The notes under the pieces are model-generated. The model had not been told where the DNA came from and did not search any database. It saw only the letters and a program-made list of their open reading frames with translations. 64,000 nt of DNA from Pseudo-nitzschia pungens. Taxonomy: Eukaryota > Bacillariophyta > Bacillariophyceae > Bacillariales > Bacillariaceae. Positions within the stretch are counted from its first letter, which is position 1, and each line of letters opens with the position of its first letter. Both the position numbers and the translations under genes were made by a program. Location: NCBI GenBank assembly GCA_037355855.1, contig CM074759.1, forward strand, positions 6,882,001 to 6,946,000, in the 5' to 3' direction. This document shows, piece after piece, positions 41,973-52,125 of the stretch.

Positions 41973-43176
41973 AGCAGATCAGAGCAGCAGATCAGAGGAG
42001 CAGAGCACCATCACATCCCCACTCCTTTTAGGACGAGTCGACGACGCATCGATATCGCCACTTCGTACAATTTTACAATTAAAGACCACAAAGCAAATTA
42101 GTACTACTAGGTATGTTTACATTATTTCATATCATGTTATCATAGTACTACACGTACTACCATTCTTTTAGATTGAAACATATTTAGGACCATCAACTCG
42201 TGTATTACTATTACAACTACTACTAGTAGTACTAACTTCGTAATATTCTCGATTTCTTTGAGGTCTCAACCTTGTGATTGACGCGACGGTACTAGTACTA
42301 GTAGTACTAGTAGTACTACTAGTAGTACTACTAGAGTCTGGGGACAGAGTACCGGTAGGGGAAAGACATATCAGATTGTTTCTGTTCAGTCAGCGGGTGC
42401 GCCATTCCAAACACTCTCATCACTACTCTTCCGGTACTGTACCATAGCATTGTGAAACGTTTTTTTTTCTGCTGGGGGGACAAGCAACCACTTAGGAGTT
42501 TTAGTCGACCGTCGTCCTGTCAAGTTATGGTGGTCGAAGGGCTTTTGTACGGTACAAAGTACATGTACGTACGGGTACCCCAGTAGTACGTAAAGTATGT
42601 AACGTCTTGTACGTATGCGGGACCTAACCATGACTGATGATTCCCACTCACTCATTTTTTTCGGTACTTGTATCTCTCTGACGGGTTGCCGTTGATCGTA
42701 TTTCTTGTATGGGTAAGGGTTAAGCCTTAAAATCTTACTCGTATCGTATGGTAAGTAACTTGTAACCTTACTCGTAGAGTTCCATCCTAATGGTAAATAA
42801 TGTTAGCGGCCAGTCTCCAAAACGACCGCTTCGGAAACGTGATGAAAAAAACTGCTCCGACCAGATCGTAAGGTTACGAGTAAGTTTCTGTAAGAGGTGA
42901 AGGTAACCTCACTAGTACGAACTCGTAGCATCGAATTCTGCTGTAACAAACATTAACAAACAACGAATGAATCAGAGTACGAGTTCTGGTTATGTAGTAA
43001 TTACCGTAGGATAGACTAAGGCAAAAGGAACAAGGAGGAAAGATTAAGGTTACCGCAGGATTAGGCAATCGTAAGAAGAAGAAGAAGAAGAAGAAGACGA
43101 GTAGCAACAACAAAAGGGCATCCAAGGAATACCGGTACCGGGCGCCTTCGACGCGAATGACTTCCACAACCGCACC
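41973..43176. other. Intergenic with CTAGTACTAG tracts and a GAA run
   Basis: No gene. Dense CTAGTAGTACTA repeats lie at 42220-42335; AACCTTACTCGTA-type words at 42715-42905; a (GAA)n run at 43074-43098 close to the next start. Confidence 0.6.
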
Positions 43177-44235
43177 ATGTCCATGTACACACCCATCCAA
43201 AACTCGTATCGGAGAGAACTGGAGAGCATGATGGAACGAACGGCGTCGTCGTCGTCCGTTTCGTCTGCTTCGCATCGACGAAAAGGATCCAGGGCCAACG
43301 GCAGCGGAAGCACCGCCACTACCGCCACGTCAAACTCCGGCACGGTCTGCAATTTCTGCTCCAGGACTCCCGCCGCAATCTCCGTGCGGTTGCCGGTGCT
43401 CGGTCGCTCCAAGCGTGCTTCCACGCCGTATTGTCTGAGCTGCTACTACACGACCTCGGCGGTCCGACAGGATCCGGAAAAGCACGTCACGGTCATCAAA
43501 GAAGAAGAGTGCAACAAACAACTGCCGGCGGTCCAGAAGCTCTTTTCCGAGTGCTTTCTGGAGCTGCAAAAGGAACTGGCGGAAGAATCCCTCCGAGCTT
43601 TCAAGAAGCAAAAGAGCGATCCGTTGGCCACCATGCTGGGGTTTTCGTTGTCGAGTTCGAAAGCAACTTCGAAAGCCAACAACCCGAAACGTCGCAAGCT
43701 CGCTGCCACCAGGGGCCAGGCACCGGATCCGAGGTCCAAGCAGGAGGGAAAAGCCCACGACGGTGGATTCCTGCGGGAGATCGACCTTCCCGAGCGCCTC
43801 AGACGGACCCAGCGCGAGCAGGAGGAACTCCAGGCCCAGCAGGTGGTCCGCATGAATCGGGCGGCGTCCGCCGCGAGGAGGGCTTCCCGCGCATCGGCAA
43901 CGGGCACCGGAACCTCCGGTGTTGCCACCGCGTCGTCGTCCCTCAAGAAACGCCGCAAGGGATCCGGCCGATCGATCTGGAACCTGGCCATGGACCAGGG
44001 CAAGGACGGCAAGCTTGCCACGGCTTCGGAGAGCTACAAGGACTCGGAACAGCAAGCGGATCGGGCAGATGTTTCGTGCAAATGCGGCAGCAAGGACGTG
44101 AGGAGTTTCGGAAACGTCACGAGCCGCAACCAGGAAGTGAGAAAGGGAGAAATCTGGGGGACGGACCGGGGAGACGAGGTCGTCAGCCGCTTTCAGTGCA
44201 ACCGGTGCGGGAGAACCTGGAACGAGGCGGAGTGA
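43177..44235 (+). CDS. Zinc-ribbon protein, TFIIS-like C-terminus
   Basis: This is a 352-residue basic protein with zinc motifs at both ends. Residues 48-83 hold VCNFCSRTP and PYCLSCYYT, four Cys that may form one finger. The last 55 residues read SCKCGSKDVRSF, then TDRGDEVVSRFQCNRCGRTW, close to the TFIIS/RPA12 ribbon, where an acidic DE pair sits in the hairpin; the first pair is C-x-C here, whereas TFIIS has C-x2-C. The middle is a Lys/Arg-rich helical region with a likely nuclear signal (LKKRRKGSGR). A nuclear role in transcription is plausible but not shown. No intron. The start is the ATG at 43177; MSM offers a second Met two codons on. Confidence 0.7.
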   Translation: MSMYTPIQNSYRRELESMMERTASSSSVSSASHRRKGSRANGSGSTATTATSNSGTVCNFCSRTPAAISVRLPVLGRSKRASTPYCLSCYYTTSAVRQDPEKHVTVIKEEECNKQLPAVQKLFSECFLELQKELAEESLRAFKKQKSDPLATMLGFSLSSSKATSKANNPKRRKLAATRGQAPDPRSKQEGKAHDGGFLREIDLPERLRRTQREQEELQAQQVVRMNRAASAARRASRASATGTGTSGVATASSSLKKRRKGSGRSIWNLAMDQGKDGKLATASESYKDSEQQADRADVSCKCGSKDVRSFGNVTSRNQEVRKGEIWGTDRGDEVVSRFQCNRCGRTWNEAE

Positions 44236-44910
44236 GTGATCGATGCGGTAGTGCTTTGGACACGGTGGCGTTGGACGGGATGGATTGATTGATTCATTAT
44301 TTATTATTTGTCTGGCGTGGTGTGATCTTGCCTTTGCCAATGGTTGGGTCGTGTGACGAGATTCAATTAGCTCCGGGACCAACGAGAAGGATTGATTGAA
44401 ACACGAAATCCGCAATCGCGTTGGCTGCTTGCTTGTAGCTCGAAACGAACTATTCTGATAATCAATTTTTTACACGGAATTTCATTTGGCTCGAGTCTTT
44501 AAAAGGATTCGGTATAATCCGCGATCTATCGATTTTTCGATCTATCGAATGGAAATCAGTACGCAGCCAATGCACAAATGCATTGTTGCCAAAAACAACG
44601 GTACCCATTGGTGTCGTATGGTTGACATCGTGGCGGAATACGAATGCGCGAACCCTCGATTGCCGCCGATCGCAAGTGTAACGACGATCGTGCTGACGAG
44701 GATGGGTCCAAGCAATCCAAACTCTGTCTTCCGGGAAATTAGGCAAGTATTTCTCCGACCAGAAGCATCATGAGCAACGAGATCGCATCTTGCGTTGATT
44801 TCTGGGGTTGCCATTGTTCGAAAATGGATCTTGAAACGTTTTCCGCGCATCTCTCCGGTGGCCTTGCTACTCGCTGTCGCACAACGTGAATTGAGATGTT
44901 AGCAATCATG

Positions 44911-44944
<34 letters not shown>

Positions 44945-45375
44945 GCAGCAACAACAAAAGTAGAAACGTCAGCCAAAACAATTACAACAACAACAACAAC
45001 AACAGCAGCAGCAGCCACAACAACACTCCTGTAATGCACTATGCATTCTAGACGCAATGACTCACGGCTCGACCATTCCTTCGGTTTCCAGCATCGGAGC
45101 GTTGTCTTGCGGTTTGGTCCGGATGTTCAATATATCGTTCAGAGCCCTAGCGAAGTGGATGCCCCTCATCCCCTCTTCGTCTCTGACCCATCGCGCCAAA
45201 ACACAAAATTCGATGACAAACACAAGAAAAAACAACAGCAGCAGCAGCAGCAGCAGCAACAACAAAAACAATATTGAGAACCGCATCATCGCCGGCAAAC
45301 CGTGAAAACACAAATCAAAAAACGAAAACTCGTGCGCCCCGACCCACCGCCACCGCCACACCCGGCGTCCGCCAC
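44236..45375. other. Convergent spacer with microsatellites
   Basis: It contains a (AAT)n run at about 44913-44941, (CAA)n/(CAG)n runs at 44985-45020 and (CAG)n at 45235-45260. A minus-strand 102-codon frame (44850-44542, ATG start) has two hydrophobic stretches, but I see no other support for it. Confidence 0.5.
44542..44850 (-). CDS. Doubtful small membrane-type ORF
   Basis: A 102-codon frame with an ATG and two hydrophobic segments (LLGPILVSTIVVTLAIGG and WVPLFLATMHLCIGCVLIS). No family is recognised, and an overlapping 75-codon plus-strand frame exists. It could be chance or a fragment. Confidence 0.2.
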   Translation of the reverse strand: MRGKRFKIHFRTMATPEINARCDLVAHDASGRRNTCLISRKTEFGLLGPILVSTIVVTLAIGGNRGFAHSYSATMSTIRHQWVPLFLATMHLCIGCVLISIR

Positions 45376-46533
45376 TCACATGACCCAAAACATGAACCCC
45401 CGGGGAGCCCGGTCCGACTCTTCCAGCGAAGCATAGGCGGCGCCAATGTCTCGCGGGTCGAAATAGCACACCTTGTCGCCGTCGGGCGACGCCCCCCACC
45501 CGTTGGCAAACCCGAGGACGAGCTTGGACAACGGGAGGCCGACCGCGCGGCTCGGATAGCTCAGGGAGGGGTCGGAACCAAAGTCCACGCGAAAGGATTC
45601 CCGCCGCGGATCGCTCACGTAGCGCTCGAGGTAGGTTTCCGGTGGCACCCCCTCGTGGAGGACCTCCAGTCCCGCCCGCGAGTAGCTCTCGTAGAACTGC
45701 ACCGACACGAAATCGATGGAGTCTCCGTACCTCGCGAGCCAGTACGCGTAGACGTTGCGGCCAAAGTAGTGAAAGTCCGCGTGCCAGTCGGCCCGTTCGG
45801 GATCCGGATCCGTCCAGTTCACGGACCGCGAAAAGGATCCCGAGGAAACGTCCAGGTAGCTCTGGGGCGGCGACATTCCCACCAGATACCCGTCGTTTTT
45901 CGCCAGCTCGCTGATGACGCCGACGGCGTTCAAACACTCCACGGAAAATGTGTTTGTGGGAGCATCCAGCTGGTCGTGCCCCTCGAGATCCCAGTCGATG
46001 CCGTGAAAGACGTCGCCGGCGATGTGCTTCCAGGAAGCGTACATGGCTTCCGGCTCGAGATTGTCGGGGAGGTGGGCCCCGTTCCATCCGCCAAAGGACA
46101 CGAGGTGCACCGTGTCGTCGTATCCCTCGGCGTCCAGTTGGTCGATGAGCCGCTTGGCGCAGAGGGGATCGATGCGGGGGACGCAGACCGCCCGGGGTTT
46201 GGTCGTGCCCACGTTTTCGTTGTCGTCGTGCTCGTTGTGGGTGTGGTCGAATTCCGCCACCATGTCCATAAAGGCCCAGATGACCACGTTGACCCCCTCG
46301 CGGACGGCCCGCAGGACTTTTTCGGAGCAACGCGTGGTGTATCCCACGATGACTTTTTCCGGAAGGTTTCTCCTGGGTGGCGGGATCATGGTTTTGGGAG
46401 GAGAAGCGGGAGGATGGTCGGTGGAAAATGCGGCAACGACGACGCGCCGGCTGACGGGACCGAGGACCGAGAGAAGAAGAACGACACGAACCGCGACAAG
46501 CCGCAAGGAAATTCGAAGGCGGCAATCCGGCAT
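45376..46533 (-). CDS. GH18 chitinase-like protein
   Basis: This is a 385-residue protein with an N-terminal signal or anchor (residues 8-35: LRLVAVRVVLLLSVLGP). GH18 barrel features are KVIVGYTT at the first strand, VNVVIWAFMD, the SFGGWNG strand-3 motif and the catalytic strand VFHGIDWDLEG at about 176-185. In the family motif DxxDxDxE the final Glu (184) is the acid; here D180, D182 and E184 are kept but the first Asp is His177. Later segments VSVQFYESY and LVLGFANGWG fit strands 6-7. It may cut or bind chitin or another GlcNAc polymer outside the cell; some diatoms make chitin. With the His change activity cannot be assumed. It is divergent from the complex I gene. Confidence 0.85.
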   Translation of the reverse strand: MPDCRLRISLRLVAVRVVLLLSVLGPVSRRVVVAAFSTDHPPASPPKTMIPPPRRNLPEKVIVGYTTRCSEKVLRAVREGVNVVIWAFMDMVAEFDHTHNEHDDNENVGTTKPRAVCVPRIDPLCAKRLIDQLDAEGYDDTVHLVSFGGWNGAHLPDNLEPEAMYASWKHIAGDVFHGIDWDLEGHDQLDAPTNTFSVECLNAVGVISELAKNDGYLVGMSPPQSYLDVSSGSFSRSVNWTDPDPERADWHADFHYFGRNVYAYWLARYGDSIDFVSVQFYESYSRAGLEVLHEGVPPETYLERYVSDPRRESFRVDFGSDPSLSYPSRAVGLPLSKLVLGFANGWGASPDGDKVCYFDPRDIGAAYASLEESDRAPRGFMFWVM

Positions 46534-47430
46534 GCTGTCGGATTCTTGATGATTCTCGTCCTTCGAAGATCAGTGATCTGCGATCTGCGATGAACGATGA
46601 ACAAGATGGAGACTGCGACGTACGATACGAGTCGGATTCGGAGTATTGTACGAGTTGAGAGTAAACATTACGACTACGAGTAACTTACTTCGTATCAAAA
46701 AATACTACCGGTACGTGCTTTACACAAGAAACAAGAAAAGATACAAAAAACATCGAAAATAATCAGAACAAGGCTAAGAAAGAAGTAAGTACTGTAATTA
46801 CGTTAAGATTACTCGTACCTCGTACGAATAACCCGCACCGTACTCTCAGACTCATCGTAGACGTAAGATACGTACAAGTACCGTAGTTTGCGAACCGTTT
46901 CGATTTCGGCGAAATAATTCGACAATCATAAATCAGAGTTTCCCGAAACACTCCAATCAAATCGAGTCGGACAGCAACGGGGCTGCGCTGCGCAGAGAGT
47001 CAGTTTTGTTCCAGAAATTGTATCGTACCGTACCGTACGTACCTATCGGTACTCGTACAGGGCATATCGTACGGTACAGTAGGGCACAGGCAACAGGGAG
47101 AGCAACAACAAACGGTCCAACACGCACTGCCATCGACCTCTCCGCTCCCGTACATTACGGTAAGGTTACGGTACAATACCTTACCGCATCGTCCCGCACC
47201 TGGTACCCCTAAGGTTAACTTAATTACCCATCCATCCCCACAAGAGCGAGATCGAGAGTGAACTTCCGATTCACCCGCCGTGTTTAGTGCATCGACCTTC
47301 TTCCGAATCGGCAACGAGCGACAAACAATATCTGGAACGGTAAGTGAAAGATCGGACAAATCCATCGAAGAGAGATCATTCGAATGGTGTTTTGAAGCAG
47401 CTTGCCGGCAATCGCCATGCCTTTGATGGA

Positions 47431-47465
<35 letters not shown>

Positions 47466-47700
47466 TTGTCGCGAATGAATTATTGATCTCGATTGATTGA
47501 TTGATTGATTGAGTGATTGTTGGTGCTCGGATGAAAAATAGTGTGTCCGAAGAAGGTTCAAATTGTGCACGAAATCCCGCGATTGTGGACGTTCACCGTC
47601 AACATTCAAATCCACTAATCTCCGCTCTTTTCTTATCCATGCACGCCATCGAACGAACGAACCAAACCAAACTAATAATCATAACAATAACAATAACAAT

Positions 47701-47732
<32 letters not shown>

Positions 47733-47760
47733 AAACAACGAAAACAATAACAACCCACAG
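46534..47760. promoter_or_regulatory. Divergent upstream region (GH18 / complex I subunit)
   Basis: A 1.2-kb spacer without a gene. GTAAGGTTAC/TACCGTACGGTAC words cluster at 46780-46870 and 47020-47215; (GTTGTC)n occurs at 47427-47470, (GATT)n at 47490-47512, and (ATAACA)/(CAA)n at 47680-47735 just before the downstream ATG. Confidence 0.55.
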
Positions 47761-48183
47761 ATGGCCGAAGACGAACAACAACCCAACGTCCAATACTTCG
47801 ACGCCAAGTATCTGGACCCCAAATTCCCCATCGTCAAGCCCGACCCGACCGTCGACGACGTCGTCAAGGGCATGAGAACCTCCGACTATCTCTTCGTGTC
47901 GGGCGTCATGGCCGGGACCTACGCCTACGGGTTTTTGCTGGGCAAGCCGGTCCGCGGTCCCACCGCCGTCATGTGCGCCTCGGCGGGGTTCACCTTTGCC
48001 ATGTTCCACACGATGCAGACGGTCCGGTCGCGATTCCTGGGATACCGCGAGAACGACCGCGAGGTCCGGAAGTACGGTCTGGCGCCGCTGCAGCCCCGCT
48101 TCCGGCCGATCGGCGACGCGCGCAACCCGGTCCGCCGGTCGCTGCTGACCAAGCCCGGGCTCGACTGGGACACCTATAAATAG
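47761..48183 (+). CDS. NADH:ubiquinone oxidoreductase 21-kDa-type subunit
   Basis: This is a 140-residue protein that by pattern fits the accessory complex I subunit known as NUXM / 20.9 kDa in fungi and plants: KFPIVKPDPTVDDVVKGMRT, then TSDYLFVSGVMAG with two hydrophobic stretches (about 42-62 and 67-84) and a polar C-terminus FLGYRENDREVRKYG. Such subunits lie in the membrane arm of mitochondrial complex I and do not carry cofactors. The C-terminal 35 residues (about 105-140) are Pro/Arg-rich. The ATG at 47761 is the first in frame with good context and follows a CAA-rich leader. No intron. It ends convergently with the Rag GTPase gene. Confidence 0.75.
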   Translation: MAEDEQQPNVQYFDAKYLDPKFPIVKPDPTVDDVVKGMRTSDYLFVSGVMAGTYAYGFLLGKPVRGPTAVMCASAGFTFAMFHTMQTVRSRFLGYRENDREVRKYGLAPLQPRFRPIGDARNPVRRSLLTKPGLDWDTYK

Positions 48184-48672
48184 AACGAAGGAAGGAAGGA
48201 AGGAAGGAAGGAACGCGTGTGTGTAGTGCGGCGAATTGGTGATTGCGGTGTCGATTGTGTCGATTTGCAGCGTACCATGGCAACGACCGAGCAACCGAGT
48301 GCTCGAGCGTCAATCGGTGGTTGTGCCCTACACGTATAAAAAGTAAAGACGGTCTTAAAACTCCTCTACTGCATTTCGACAGCGATGTACTAGAATATCA
48401 GAAAGCGTCTGATTGCAATGAATTGCGTCGCAAAAAAGCGCAAGATGTAGAGAGTACTGTATTAGCAATGCCACGACAATCCAAAACAAATAATACTGCT
48501 AGTAGATTATTATTATTTATGCTTCGCGGTGCAACCGACGGACGATTTTCGCGGGGGCCTCCAAACTGCAGACCACAAAACGGCTCCGCACGACACTCGT
48601 TTCGCTCTCTTGTTCCCGTTCTTTCTTTTTACAACAACCAAAAAAAAAAACGAGAGTTGCAAAACGAGAAAA
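48184..48672. other. Convergent spacer
   Basis: No gene. A (GGAA)n run at 48187-48212 directly follows the complex I stop. Confidence 0.55.
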
Positions 48673-50630
48673 CTAGACTCGTGGAATGAATCGCTCAAAA
48701 TCATTGCGTGCGTTCTGTATGTTCCAGAGCGTAGCGGCCGTATGTACGCTTGGATTGCTCACAATGACCTATCACAATACCAATAACAATAACAACAACA
48801 ATAGTATTATTATTGTGTCGCCATTCCGAGTATCGGTGGCAACGCGAAGAAAAAGAAAAAAAAAAATCGAAATCGAGACGGAGGGGTTGAGAACGATTGA
48901 TTCGGTAGGAACTACCGCAGAAACGAGGGTGGTAGCGGTACCGATACAGTGAATTCCCAACCGAACCGATCCGCTCGCCGGGAGTTGAAATGCAATGCCG
49001 GGCGGAACGAGATTCGCTCCGCGCTGCTCACACCCAAGCCAAGCCAAGCCATCCAGCAATGCAATGCAAAACATCGACTCACCATGATGTACGTGTTGAC
49101 GGTGAATTGGTCTATGTAGGCCGTAAACCTCGAATTCTGGACCTGCATGCCCTGGAACTGGGATTGCGCATTGCCGCAGCTCAGTTTGAACTGCTTGATG
49201 ATGTTTGAAATCTTTTCGAACCGGTGCGCGTCAAAGTGGGGCGTCCGCGACAGGTGTTGTTGTTGTTGCTGTTGTTGTTGTTGCTGTGTGGCATCGCCGA
49301 CCCTCGAGGGAATCTCGCTCGGAAGGTTGGCGGGAGGATGGTGGGGATGATAGTGATGATGATGATGATTTTGATGGTGAGGATCGGTGGCATCGCTCGT
49401 GGCGCTCTCGTCTCCCGCCGTGCGGGCCGGACTCGGCCCCACCTCGTGGTACGAACCATCGTTGTGATCCGTCAGCGACGACGCGGGAGTGGTCATGGTA
49501 GTGGTTGCCGATGCCATGCCGCCCGCGCCGTCCTCGAGCATTCCGCCGCCGTTGTTGCTCTCGGCACCCCCCTGCGCCTGCGAAATGACCAGAAAGGTGG
49601 CCCGCTCGAAGAGCACCACCTCGTCGGCGTCGCAGATCCGACAAAATTTGTCGAGGTGGGCCTCCAGCAGTCGAATGTTGGGAATCAGATTCGTGACGAT
49701 CTCCGACCACGCCTTGTAGAGCGTCTCGTCCCAGATGGACGTCCCGAAGCACTGAAAGTTCTCCACCCCGCACGACAGACAGGATTCCTCGATGAGCTGC
49801 TTGCGGTCCTCCAGAATGGCCTCCCGATCCTCCTCCGCCACCAGATCCATCTTGTGGATGAGCAAAAAGATGCGGGCGTCCGGAGAGTTTTCCTCGATGG
49901 CCTCCAGGACGCCGCAAAAGTGGTCAAAGTCCTTCTCGGGCGTCTCGCTCTCGATGTCAAAGACGTAAATGAGGAGCTCGACGCCGCGAAAGATGGTCTC
50001 CCGGTCGCGCTCGAAATACGACTCGTAAAAGGCGTCCTGTCCGCCACAATCCCACAGGTTGAGGACCAGTCCGCCCAGGAATCGGACGTGGTGGTGTTCG
50101 ACGTCGAGGGTGGGGGACAGGCGGGTGGTGTCGCGTGCCAGGTAGTTGGCGAAAATAATGCTGGTGGGGGGAGAGTAGAGTAGGAGAGCGGAGCAGATTA
50201 TTGTCGCGTGTTTGCGTTTGCGTTTGTGTTTGCGTTTTTGTTTGCGTTTTTGTTTGCGTTTTGTATTTGTATTTGTGTTTGCGTTCGCGTTTGCAGTTCG
50301 GATGGAAGGAAATGTTTTTGCGACAGTGGTTTTGTTGGAAGCAAGGCACAGAGGGAGAGAGAAAGAGGGAGAGAGAAGAGTGAAAAAAACACGAGGGGTC
50401 AGAACCCAGAGCTCGTCGTGCCGAGACACGCTCGCACACAGCATCGGGGGGAATCAATCCATGTTTCCAACAATGAAATGCCATAACATAACATGACATA
50501 CCATGCTAGACTATTCAAGACACGACAAGACAAGGCAATTCTAAGCAGCACCAGCTGAGACGACACACCTTCGCATAGAGGTTTTGCCGCTGTGGGCCTT
50601 GCCCATCAGCAACACTTTCTTCTTTGCCAT
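48673..50630 (-). CDS. Rag A/B-type small GTPase (TORC1 pathway), 3 exons
   Basis: Exons are 50630-50569, 50160-49083 and 48768-48673 on the minus strand (introns 408 and 314 bp, GTGTGT..CCAG and GTGAGT..ATAG), giving 411 residues. The start is [19 protein letters not shown] with the P-loop; switch and G3 are [11 protein letters not shown] and NLWDCGGQ; G4 is HKMD; then [15 protein letters not shown]. The C-terminal roadblock-type region [15 protein letters not shown] and the last exon ([19 protein letters not shown]) match Rag A/Gtr1. Rag heterodimers carry nutrient signals to TORC1 at lysosome or vacuole membranes. Unusually, about 115 residues (about 217-331) rich in Ser, Gly, His and a run of ten Gln are inserted just after FLVIS. 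Introns are inferred from frame and family conservation. Confidence 0.92.
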
Positions 50631-51199
50631 GGCCGATATTTCCTTGTTGGATTGGATTGGGTTGGGTTGGGTTGGGTTGGGTTGTATTGCCGGCGATGAA
50701 GTGAAACAATCCTATCGTAAGGTACCTTACCGGTACTGTGGTGATGATCCCGAGTCGACGAAGGACCAAGGTTTGTGTCGCTTCTGTTATTATTTATTTT
50801 ATCACGGGAGAGTAAGGAACAAAGTACTCGTACCTTACCACTAACCTTACGGGTAACCTTACTCGTACCTCTATTAAGGACAGGTAAGGTTTAGTACGAA
50901 AATCTTTCTTCACTAACTTACCAGTTAGGGGTAACCTTAATCTTAAGGGAAGAGGAACCTTACTCGTAACCTTACCTGGTAAGTTAACCTTACCTCAGCT
51001 GTGAAATTCACGCATTTCTTGTACTACTAATCAGTAACCTTACCCATACGGTACGTAATTACGCATCATATCTTACTTTACTGAGTAAGGTTTACCGTAC
51101 CCGAACGTACCAAGACGATGGATGCATTCCTTACTGTACATACCGTACTCAAGTACGGTATGAGGTTGCCTTTGTCATTGGAGTTGTACAGTAAATAAT
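50631..51199. other. Spacer dense in AACCTTAC / GTAAGGTT words
   Basis: No gene. (GGGTT)n occurs at 50658-50683, and more than a dozen copies of ACCTTAC or its complement lie between 50715 and 51110, in both orientations. Confidence 0.7.
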
Positions 51200-52125
51200 T
51201 TTAACCTTATCTTCAGCACTCGCTTCTGTGGACAATAACATTGTGGAACATGATGACGGCATCGCCAATCCAGGTGATCCTAACAACCCTGGCAACCACG
51301 GCAATCGTGAATTGGCAACTGTGGAATCTCCAAGAGCTTGGGCCAAGATTGCCAAGACAGCAGATGTGGTGAAACAAGAAGACGATGGTGGCACTTCATT
51401 GATTCCCACCAAGATTGGCAACTCTGAACTAGTATCTATGGAATCGTCAAGTGTCTGGTACAAGTCTCCTTTGTATCAATGGGAAACTATGTTGAAGAAT
51501 GTTCCATTGACTACACCACCACATGAAGACAATTCGAAGAACCAAGACACACATCCATGGTCAATTGTGTGGGTGCCCTTTTGCTTTCGATTTTCGTGGC
51601 AATCATGTGAGGCATGTGTCACATTCCCTCTTTTGCAATGAGATGAAGTTGCATTGTCCCACTGGCAGGTGTGGTTTTTATTTGCAATTCATCCATGAGT
51701 TCTTGTTTTTGTGAGAATCATTGTCGTCTGTCTTTTTTCTATAGTATGGAGTACATGTGCCTCCATCATACATATGATTACTGTCATTGGTTGCCCAATA
51801 GGTGCCTTGGATGTCTCATATTATCATATTATCTTACCTATTACCCGAAGTAATTAATTATTAGCTCTTTTTCTGCTGTCGAGACAGTAGTCTTCTATAG
51901 TATGGTGTGGACTGAGGTTCTCTGCCATCATCCTAGGTGGCTAGTTTTCAAGCCGACAAAAGTTTCTTATGAGCAGTCTTCTGAGTGCAGGGAAAAACTG
52001 GCCTGTTCTTATTATTATTTCTGGATTTTTGACGACCCCCGTGTTGAGTTTCAAACGGTCTCGTGTTCTCGTTCCGAATACATTTCGCGTGGAATTCATT
52101 CGCCGGCTTCGCAGGCATCGATCGA
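51200..52125 (+). other. Unassigned region with an ATG-less ORF
   Basis: A 137-codon frame (51228-51641) reads VDNNIVEHDDGIANPGD and so on, with no Met until residue 71. An acceptor-like CTTCAG precedes it at 51210-51215, so it might be an exon or a gene remnant. No family was recognised. The remainder to 52125 is AT-rich without a supported gene. Confidence 0.3.

Noticed and set aside
45062..46593. Overlapping long ORFs around the GH18 gene
   Set aside because: They are shadows of the GC-rich GH18 coding sequence; only the 385-residue minus frame has family motifs.
50715..51110. Telomere-like repeats
   Set aside because: The AACCTTAC words are not in tandem and differ from the TTAGGG type; they occur in both orientations.
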